This document shows positions 43,701 through 51,000 of a stretch of 64,000 nucleotides of DNA, one piece after another. Each line of letters opens with the position of its first letter. The stretch's first letter is position 1. The position numbers and the translations under genes are program-made. This stretch comes from CAZMRF01 sp964568735 (GTDB lineage Bacteria > Acidobacteriota > Polarisedimenticolia > JACPZX01): assembly GCA_964568735.1 (NCBI GenBank), contig CAZMRF010000001.1, positions 290,627 through 354,626 of the forward strand, in the 5' to 3' direction. The notes under the pieces were generated by a model, which had not been told where the DNA came from, made no database searches, and saw only the letters and a program-made list of their open reading frames with translations.

Positions 43701-43883
43701 TCACGTCACGAAGCCCGATCCGGGGGGTGCTGCGGGTTGGACCCCTCGATCGTCTCTCAACCTGGAGGCGGCCAGGGGCGATTCTTTACGAAGGCGGCCT
43801 GTGGATCCTGCCGGAGCCGTGGAAAACGCAAACAGACGCGTTTCCCACCGCTCCTTGGACGGCGCACACAACGCGCCGCCCAC
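43701..43883. other. Gene-free right arm of the IS between istB and the RIT left boundary
   Basis: No convincing gene. It ends with CCACAGGC (43880-43887), an 8-base sequence that also occurs right after the RIT right end (47140-47147) and may be the RIT target duplication or part of the recombination site. Confidence 0.5.
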
Positions 43884-43913
43884 AGGCTTTATGCGCAGCT
43901 GCGCATAAAGCCT
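43884..43913. repeat. Perfect 30-base palindrome at the RIT left end
   Basis: AGGCTTTATGCGCAG (43884-43898) is followed immediately by its exact reverse complement to 43913. It is made of two back-to-back TTATGCGnAG units and overlaps the outer end of the left 37-base terminal repeat. No T-tract follows, so it is more likely a recombinase-binding site than a terminator. Confidence 0.75.
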
Positions 43914-43945
43914 GATATGCCCAGCGGGACGTTATGCGGAGCCGG
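43909..43945 (+). repeat. RIT left terminal inverted repeat
   Basis: 37 bases beginning AGCCTGATATGCCCAGCGGG and ending with GTTATGCGGAGCCGG; identical, inverted, to 47103-47139. Confidence 0.9.
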
Positions 43946-44006
43946 TCTGCTTCCCCCTGTGCCCTTGTTGATCCTGATGAGGCCGCGCGCTCATAACCTC
44001 CTACAC

Positions 44007-45017
44007 CTACAACTGCTCCAGCCAGCCAAGTAGATCCTCCCTGTGCCGCGGGATCGCTGGCCCGGTGCTGACCGGCTTCGGGGCGGCTTCCAGCGCTCGA
44101 CGCTTCATCTCCAAGTCCGCCTGCACGTACACCTCGAGCGTCTTGAGGTGAGCGTGGCCCAAGATGTCCTTGATGGTGACGGGGGAGACCCCTGCCTGAA
44201 GCAGATGCATCGCCTTGGTGTGTCGCAGGGTGTGCGGGCTGATCCGCTTCCCGCGCAATGCTGGCATCCGGTTGGCTGCGACTCGACTGTACTTGTTAAG
44301 CAAGAAGGTCACACCTGAGCGAGTCATCTTCTCCCCGCGGTAGTTCCTGACAAGCGGCGATGTGTCACTGGACACGCGGCTGGTCTCCTTCAGGTGGTCC
44401 CCGACGATGGATGCCGTGGCAGGCAGCAGTGGAACGATCCGCTGCTTGCGGCCCTTGCCAGTGACCCGCACCAGTGGCATCCGCTCCAGGCGGAAGTCAG
44501 CAGGGCACAAATCGAGCAGCTCTTGAACGCGAGCACCCGTATCGTAGAGCAGAGCCAGCACGAGGTAATCACGGCGGCCTTGGGGCGCCCGTCGGTTCGG
44601 CCCGCCCAGGATGGCTCCCAGTTCCTCCTCGGTCAGATAGCCGAGAATCCGCCCCAGGGCCTTCTTGAACGGTATGGCCAAGATCCGTTGCCCGAGGGCA
44701 GCGGCCGCGGGATCCTGACTGACCGCGTAGCAGAAGAAAGAACGGATGGCCGCGAGTCTCGCGTTGCGTGTGTGGGCCGAGTTACCCCGTTGCTGCTCGA
44801 GGTATTCGAGGAAGCTCAGGATCGTCTGTGGGGCAAAGTCGTCCAACGTGAGTCGCGAGACTCGCTGGCTGTTCGAGTCGGTGATGTAGCGAAGGAACAG
44901 GCGGAAAGTATCGCGGTAGCTGGTGATCGTGTGCCCACTCGCGTTGAGTTCCGCCGCCAGATGGCGCATGAAGAACGACGTCACCAGATCGGCAAGGTGA
45001 GCGCGGGGCGTGGTCAT
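44007..45017 (-). CDS. Tyrosine recombinase, third gene of the RIT trio
   Basis: 336 residues from ATG 45017 (ATGA overlap with the second recombinase; the longer frame to 45170 lies inside that gene). N-terminal SAM-like core-binding domain (about 5-100). Catalytic domain with Arg163 (DTGARVQELLDL), Lys188 (VTGKGRKQR), His262/Arg265 (PHTLRHTKA), His288 (ILGHAHL) and nucleophile Tyr297 (LEVYVQAD). Complete active site. Acts on the element ends with the other two recombinases. Confidence 0.95.
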   Translation of the reverse strand: MTTPRAHLADLVTSFFMRHLAAELNASGHTITSYRDTFRLFLRYITDSNSQRVSRLTLDDFAPQTILSFLEYLEQQRGNSAHTRNARLAAIRSFFCYAVSQDPAAAALGQRILAIPFKKALGRILGYLTEEELGAILGGPNRRAPQGRRDYLVLALLYDTGARVQELLDLCPADFRLERMPLVRVTGKGRKQRIVPLLPATASIVGDHLKETSRVSSDTSPLVRNYRGEKMTRSGVTFLLNKYSRVAANRMPALRGKRISPHTLRHTKAMHLLQAGVSPVTIKDILGHAHLKTLEVYVQADLEMKRRALEAAPKPVSTGPAIPRHREDLLGWLEQL

Positions 45018-45979
45018 GAAGTCACCTCCGCCGTGATGAGGTCGCCGAAGCGGGCGAGATGGCGCCTGGTCACTTCGCCAACCAGATCCCGTGTCATGTG
45101 AAGGTAGACCTGAGACGTGTTCAGACCGACGTGGCCCAGGTAGGTCGCAAGCAGGGGGAGCTTCGCCCAAAGATCCGCGCCCGCCTCGTACCAGCTGAGC
45201 AGCCTGAGGACGGCAAAGGAATGACGAAGGTCGTGCAGTCGGGGACCACGGCCCCGCCCGTGGTGGTCGATACCCGCGATGACGAGCACTTGGCGGAAGG
45301 ACTTGTAGAGGCTTTTGGGAGCAGTGGGGCGGTGACCATCCGAGCGGGGAAAGAACGCATCGGCCGGGCGGCGACCGGCAACTTGCCCGGCCACAATGTC
45401 ACGGTACGCACCTAAGCGTTCCGTGAGATCGGAGGTGAGTGGCACGAAGCGCGACTTGCCAAACTTGCCTTGGCGGACCGTGATCAGACCGTTGACGAGA
45501 TCGACGTCGTCGTCTCTGAGCGCGAGCACTTCACCGCGCCGGAGGCCGGTCAGCAGAAGCACCCTCAACGCAGTGGCGCGTACCAGCCCACGGGGAAAGG
45601 TCGAGCTAGTGGCAGGCAACTGCTCGCAGGCGTCCAGGAATCGGCCTGCCTCCGTCCGCGACAGCACACGGATCACAGGTCGGCGGCGCCGAATGCCGAG
45701 AAACCGTCTCGTTGGCACAAAGGTACGGGACTCCTCGACCACCAGGAACCGAGCCAGCTGGCGGATCACGGTGAGGTGATGAAGGCGGGAGCCATCATTC
45801 AGGCGGGAAAGGTACTCGCGCGTCATGGACTCACAGAGCACAGGTTCGCTTCTGGTTGCGAGGAACCTGTCGAACTCATGGAGAAACCCCTCCTCTCGGT
45901 GGTAGGCCAGGCCGAGAGAGCGCTTGTGCGCCAGAAAGCGCTCGATCTGGAATCCAACCGGGCTCACGAAGGCTCTCAT
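45014..45979 (-). CDS. Tyrosine recombinase, second gene of the RIT trio
   Basis: 321 residues from ATG 45979. Core-binding domain about 5-95. Catalytic Arg147 (LLTGLRRGEVLAL), Lys in the 172-175 beta-hairpin (GKFGKSRFVPL), His249/Arg252 (LHDLRHSFAV), His283 (YLGHVGL) and Tyr292 (SQVYLHM). The spacing between HxxR and the second His is wider than in its two partners (extra LSWYEAGADLWAK segment), a feature that could specialise its role. Overlaps both neighbours by 4 bases. Confidence 0.95.
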   Translation of the reverse strand: MRAFVSPVGFQIERFLAHKRSLGLAYHREEGFLHEFDRFLATRSEPVLCESMTREYLSRLNDGSRLHHLTVIRQLARFLVVEESRTFVPTRRFLGIRRRRPVIRVLSRTEAGRFLDACEQLPATSSTFPRGLVRATALRVLLLTGLRRGEVLALRDDDVDLVNGLITVRQGKFGKSRFVPLTSDLTERLGAYRDIVAGQVAGRRPADAFFPRSDGHRPTAPKSLYKSFRQVLVIAGIDHHGRGRGPRLHDLRHSFAVLRLLSWYEAGADLWAKLPLLATYLGHVGLNTSQVYLHMTRDLVGEVTRRHLARFGDLITAEVTS

Positions 45980-46983
45980 CCGCGCACCTCCGCTTCCGAG
46001 AGCGCTACCGAGCGCAATCCGGCCAGATCAACCTGGGCGTAGCGGCGCGTCGTGTCGACGGACATATGCCCCAGCACGTCGGAGATCGTGTCGAACGGGA
46101 CGCCCTTCTCCAGCATCCGCGTCGCCAGGCAGTGACGTAACAAGTGAAGCCCGCGCCCGGGTCCCGAGAGAGTAATCCCTGCCGCCCGCACAGCTCGTCC
46201 CATCACAGTCCAGAGGTGATTGCGCCTCGCAATCGACCTGATGGGTGCCACGTGACGGACGAAGACCTCTCGCGCGGCACATGCAGGTCGGCCCTGATGG
46301 ATGTACTCAACCAGCGCCTCGTCCACATCAGCAAGGAGTGGAAGTTCGAGCGGCCGTTGGGTCTTCGATTGCACGAAGACGAGGCGCTGCTCGCGCCAGT
46401 GGATGTTCTCGAAGCGAAGAGCACGGATGTCACAAGAGCGCAGGCCGAGACGTGCGGCCAGAAGCAATATCGCGTAGTCGCGCTTGCCCAGAGCGGTGGA
46501 ACGATCCACGCCCGCGATGAGCCGCTCTACCGTCGCTTCGTCTACCACCTGCGGCGGCCGGCTCATCTGATAGACCCGTGGAACCTCCACCGCATGAACC
46601 AGGTCGGTCGTCAATGCCCCTTGCAACCGCAGATAACTCAAGAACCCGCGCAGAGCCGATGCATGGACAGCGATGGTCGAACGCTTGAAGTGCTGGAGAG
46701 AGGAGACATAATCCCGGACGTGCCCCGCGCTCAGCTGGTGAAGATCGGCAATGCCAAGGCCTTCCAACCATGAGAAAAACCGGCCGAGACCGTTCTCCAA
46801 CTGGTGAGTGGTTCGGCGCCCTCGATGCTGGCGGACGAAGCTCAGATACGGAGGCACAAGGGTCTCGTAGAGTGAGAACGACGGACCCCCATGCACCCCA
46901 GACTGGCTGTCCACAGGCTCATCGTGCCGCGCTTGTTCGCAGGCGGATCCCGCCCGCCTGCGCATCGCCGACTCGCGCATCAT
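45976..46983 (-). CDS. Tyrosine recombinase, first gene of the RIT trio
   Basis: 335 residues from ATG 46983; the true start may be slightly downstream because the first 30 residues are low in conservation signals. Core-binding domain about 38-130. Catalytic Arg182 (ARLGLRSCDIRAL), Lys207 (VQSKTQRP), His280/Arg283 (HLLRHCLATRM), His306 (VLGHMSV) and Tyr315 (TTRRYAQVD). Head of the recombinase operon. Confidence 0.94.
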   Translation of the reverse strand: MMRESAMRRRAGSACEQARHDEPVDSQSGVHGGPSFSLYETLVPPYLSFVRQHRGRRTTHQLENGLGRFFSWLEGLGIADLHQLSAGHVRDYVSSLQHFKRSTIAVHASALRGFLSYLRLQGALTTDLVHAVEVPRVYQMSRPPQVVDEATVERLIAGVDRSTALGKRDYAILLLAARLGLRSCDIRALRFENIHWREQRLVFVQSKTQRPLELPLLADVDEALVEYIHQGRPACAAREVFVRHVAPIRSIARRNHLWTVMGRAVRAAGITLSGPGRGLHLLRHCLATRMLEKGVPFDTISDVLGHMSVDTTRRYAQVDLAGLRSVALSEAEVRG

Positions 46984-47102
46984 CCACCTCCGTTTCGACC
47001 AACGACAGACCTCCCCATGAGGTCGTTCGGTGACCAGAGGTTATGAGCGCGGTGGGTCGGACTGAACCAAGTGAATCTAGGGAGTTACTGCCTCATCCGT
47101 CG
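46984..47102. other. RIT upstream region: leader of the recombinase operon
   Basis: No gene. Contains the inner 14-base inverted copy AGGTTATGAGCGCG (47038-47051) matching 43986-43999; the recombinase operon promoter should lie here but no clear hexamers were found. Confidence 0.5.
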
Positions 47103-47139
47103 CCGGCTCCGCATAACGTCCCGCTGGGCATATCAGGCT
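47103..47139 (-). repeat. RIT right terminal inverted repeat
   Basis: Begins CCGGCTCCGCATAACGTCCC and ends CATATCAGGCT; exact reverse complement of 43909-43945. Followed by CCACAGGC (47140-47147), also found at 43880-43887. Confidence 0.9.
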
Positions 47140-47223
47140 CCACAGGCCCGGCGAGAGCACTCTCTCTCAGATGATGCTTGAACCAATGGGAGCACCTGCA
47201 CGATACTGACAACCCGCGACCTC

Positions 47224-47277
47224 GAGTGGCCGGTTATCAAGTGTTCCCCGGTGGCCGCTTATGGGTGTTCGGTGACA
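47224..47277 (-). repeat. Right terminal inverted repeat of the IS21 element
   Basis: Inverted partner of 41371-41424 with about 8 mismatches in 53 bases; ends at TGACA (47277) and is followed by the ACGTGA target duplication (47278-47283). Confidence 0.88.
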
Positions 47278-47283
47278 ACGTGA

Positions 47284-47460
47284 TCCGGGTGCGTCGTAAC
47301 AGAAGTCATGTTGTCCAGCGAGCTGAAACCTCGGGTGGTGCACAAGCTCGAGCTGGGCGGCAGTCCGTTGCGTCATTCGCGCTGAGGCCATCCACCCGCG
47401 CGATGACTATGGCGCGAGCGCTCATAGGACTCTTCGGTTGGATTACCCTCTTCCACCCGC
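47284..47460. other. Gene-free flank right of the IS21 element
   Basis: Only a 25-codon open frame (from ATG at about 47307) is present, with no family match; nothing supportable is seen. Confidence 0.45.
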
Positions 47461-47928
47461 TCAGCGGTCTGCTCTAGCCCCGATAGACCCAATGCTTATA
47501 GCTATGCCGATGCCGATTAGGATCGCGACGGCCTGTCCCATAGACTTGCTCATCACATGCTCTCTGACTCCCGACATGGGGGAAACGCTCGAGAGTGAAA
47601 ACATTAGCACACTCACTGAGATACCGAGCGCCATATGATTCAGCCCAATGCGTTTTCCCAAACGGCTTGTCAGCATCAAGAACGTTCGAGCCAATCCCTC
47701 TCCAACGAAATACCCCACTGAAGCGTATAGGCACCACAACAAAGAACTGAACCAAAACCCCCACTCGAAGCGTTCCGCTCCGACGATGCAGACGGTGACC
47801 CCCAAAGCAGCCGCAATGGAAACCAGTGATGCCCCCAGCCCACTCCACAAGTTATCCTTTGGCATGACCTCGTAGGCCCTACGCAGAAGACCTCCTCCAA
47901 GCATCAGCTCCAACCACCTCGGAGCCAC
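47461..47928 (-). CDS. Small four-helix membrane protein, candidate immunity protein of the RHS gene
   Basis: 155 residues from GTG 47928, preceded by GGGAGAACTA. Four hydrophobic helices are visible: GASLVSIAAALGVTVCIVG, FWFSSLLWCLYASVGYFVG, MALGISVSVLMFSLSSV and AVAILIGIGIAISIGSIG. No family recognised. It lies 165 bases downstream of the RHS stop on the same strand, the place where immunity genes normally follow polymorphic toxins, and base composition is less GC-rich than in the flanking polysaccharide genes. Immunity is inference from position; it could also be an unrelated small membrane protein. Confidence 0.6.
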   Translation of the reverse strand: MAPRWLELMLGGGLLRRAYEVMPKDNLWSGLGASLVSIAAALGVTVCIVGAERFEWGFWFSSLLWCLYASVGYFVGEGLARTFLMLTSRLGKRIGLNHMALGISVSVLMFSLSSVSPMSGVREHVMSKSMGQAVAILIGIGIAISIGSIGARADR

Positions 47929-48093
47929 TAGTTCTCCCGAGTGTCCAACATCGGATGTTGCCGCTCACAGCATTTTAGACAGGCATCCGTGCCCCTGGCC
48001 ACCTCCCCTCTATCCCCGGCAGGTCGGATCGGCTCGTCGCTCGCGTCTCCTGAGCCCGAGGCCTCTTGCACATTCTCGCGGTCGTCGACCCCG

Positions 48094-51000
48094 TCAGAAG
48101 TTCCTCAGCCGCTCCTCACTGTCCTTCTTGGCCTGCTCGGCATCTGCTTCATCTTGCTTATATCGATCGGAATGTTCACCTGGCGCCCGCTCACTCGAGT
48201 CGCCGCTCCTCTTCCCCTTATCGTTCCTCGTCGCATCGGGAAGGGGTACCCCCTTGCCCCAGCCGGGGTGCCATCCTCGCAGCTCACCGCCAATCTCCTC
48301 GGAGTCAGCCCCTGCCGCTTCGAGAATCCCGCTTGCTAGACCATTGCTGTTGTACTCGCCGGAGCCTGAACCGGTCGGACCGTACGGTTGGTTGTTCGGA
48401 TATGATTGAAAAGCCTCGATGACATTCGCCTCAAACTGCTCCATGGTCTGGCCCTCGGGAGGCGTTAGCTCGACCGTTTGGTCCTCTCGACCGATATCGC
48501 GCTTGTCATTCACTTTGCCCGTTAGTTTGCCTTTTTCCCCCTCGAAGCCAGATAGTGTTATGGTCCCTGTGCTGCTGTTCACTAGGTTTGCGAACCTCGT
48601 CGCATTCTCTCCAGTCGGTGTAATGATAAAGAACGCGTGGTTGCCAGCAGGGGACCAATCAACATCCCTGCTCGCCAGCGTGACATCCTCGCCTGTGTCA
48701 TCGCGGTATCCAACTGGATTGTTGGTAGCGTAGGAATACCGATTGAATCGCAGTGGGATATGTAGCCTGAGCGAAGTGATGGTGACAGGATCTGCCGCGA
48801 GGAACCGATGCTGATCACTGCCGTAGTATCGCGCGAACATGTAATCGAGTCTCGTGCTCTCGTCGCGCTCGTGTCCGGTGAAGCGGTGCGTGTTCCCTGT
48901 TACTGCCAGGCCCTGCCCAAGCATCTCCTCACTGAAGGGAAGATGCTTGGTCTCAAACGTCTTCTGGCCTGCCTCGTTCGTGATCACCCTCACTGTGCCG
49001 AGATGGTCCCACGAGAAGAACTCCCACTCGAACGCCTTGCCGGTCGCTCCCGTGATCAGGAGCAGGACGCTGTTGAGCCCACCCTCTGCCTCCAAGCTCA
49101 CGCCGAGGAGGCTCGTCACACCGAAGCGCGCGGCGAGCAGCTCACCCGGGCCTTCTGTCCCAGCGCTTCCCTCAAGGGAGCCGGGCGCGGAACCCGGAGC
49201 CTCCCGTTGGGGCTCTTGCCATGAATCGTCCGCGGCAGGCGGGGTGATGCCTATCGGTCGTGACGCCCCGGACGCTTCAGATTGCTCCACTTCCAGCAGC
49301 AGAGGCTTTTCCGGACTGATACTCCAGTCAGGTGATCTGCCCGATGCATCTTGGCCTCCCGCAGGTGGGGCATCTGCAGTGGGGCTCAGTGTTCGACCGG
49401 GACGTCCGGTCCTTCCTGGGAGATCACTATGCTGGAGAGAGGCGATCGCCACAGGGATATCAGAATCCGACAATCCGACCGGTACTTCTCGACCTTGTCC
49501 GTTCGAGACTCCTGCGCTGCGGTGAGCGGGTCCAGTACCGCCTCTGAACCTCTCCTCCGCGTGTCCCTCCCGGAGCAATGTGATCGTAGCCTCCGCCACT
49601 GCCGATTCGGGGAGATCATCATGGCTATCGGATCGCTTGGCCATCCTCCAGCCTGCTTCGCCGGGTGGCCCTTCGATGACCTCCGGGAGGTTGGAGACTG
49701 ACGCGCGTCTGCCACCCCCCCGCAGCACAAGCGGCATCCTATGGCCCATCTCTTCTTCCTGCCACGTGTCACCGAAGACCTGAGGAGGGGCGCAGCAATA
49801 GATGTTGGGATCGTAGAAGGGCTGGCTCCCATCGAGGTCCGGGCAGGCGGTGTCGTCATCAACGACCTGGCGGTTTTCATCCACGCACACGTCCTGCGAC
49901 ATGAACGTCATCGTGATGACGGGGTTGTTCGGATCCGTCGTCTCGTAGAGGTTGATGATGTCCGCCCTCAGCGCATAGGCCCACACTGCGAGGCCGTTCG
50001 GGTCGACGGGGGGATTCACGTTGATGAAGCCCGCGGCGGGATCGAAGGTGAACGTATTGGGAGGAGGCGTGTAGTTCGGATCGGTCGGAGGGCGCTGCTG
50101 GATCAGCTTCCACTGAAGTACCTCGTAGGCGCTCCCCACGAGCGAACACTGCTTGAAGCCCTCCGCGTTGAAGTGCACTTTCCCAGCGACGCCGAGATGA
50201 ACGGTGGGGATGTTCGGCTCCAGAATCCACTCCAACCGTCGCACCAGCGAGTCTTCCGTCTCCTCCCCGGAAGTGCTGATACCGTTGACGATGTAGTCGT
50301 ACACTCGGCACCTGTCCACCCCCAGATCGACGTAATCCGGGTCGAAAGCATGGGTTGGGGGGATCTCCTCCCCCTCGGGAGGGTAGACGTGGCTCACGGG
50401 CGCACTGTGCACAAGATCCCAGGCCTTTTCCGGGTCGCCCACCTCACGCCGGTACAACCGGAACTCATCGTACTCGGCCGCATTGATCCCTGCAGGGCCA
50501 TACGCGATGAACGCCGACGCCCCGTAGAGACCCAGCAGGGCGTTCGCCTCGATCTGGGGAGCCTGGGGTGACGCCACACGGGGTCGTGCCTCGACGGTCG
50601 GGGACTTGCTGGATTCGTTGCCGTCGTAGTCCTTCGCGGACACCGCGTACACGTAGCTCTCACCGGGAGCGGGCAGCGTCAAGCCGCTATCTGTCCACGC
50701 GGTCAGATAGGCGCTCGCCGTCCCTCGGAGCACCAACTGGTCAGGCCCTCCATTGGGGTCCTCCTCCAGCCTCCAGATCCGGAACTCTTGCAGATCGCTC
50801 TCTGAGCTCGGCCACCAGGCGACCGTGACCTCGTTTGCCAGCGGCCCCGGAGTGGCACGGACGCCCAAGGGAACAGCCGGTGGCATCCCGTCCTGCGGCG
50901 TCGCACTCACCAGCTCGCCCCAGTCCTCGCTCCCATCGGTGCTGACCCCCCGCAGCTCATAGAAGTAGGTCTGCCCGACGGACACGCCTAGATCATAGAA

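Larger units (their letters stand above)
43909..47139. mobile_element. RIT (recombinase-in-trio) element nested in the IS21 element
   Basis: Three consecutive tyrosine recombinase genes on the minus strand, joined by ATGA overlaps, are bounded by a perfect 37-base inverted repeat (43909-43945 and 47103-47139). A second subterminal inverted repeat of 14 bases (CGCGCTCATAACCT at 43986-43999; complement at 47038-47051) lies further in. This gene trio with terminal inverted repeats defines RIT elements. All three catalytic residue sets are complete, so the element may be active. Confidence 0.88.
41371..47277. mobile_element. IS21-family element with a nested RIT element
   Basis: The ends are TGTTAGCGAACACCC at 41371 and, inverted, TGTCACCGAACACCC ending at 47277 (TG...CA termini). 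About 45 of the first 53 bases match between the two ends. Each end holds two tandem copies of a 23-base unit (left: 41378-41400 and 41402-41424; GAACACC...CGGCCA), typical of IS21 multiple transposase sites. A direct 6-base duplication ACGTGA flanks both sides. Inside are istA, istB and a RIT element (43909-47139). Without the RIT insert the IS would be about 2.7 kb, normal for the family. Confidence 0.9.

Noticed and set aside
43884..43913. Palindrome as an intrinsic terminator for istB
   Set aside because: It has no unpaired loop and no T-tract, and it overlaps the RIT terminal repeat; a recombinase site is the better reading.
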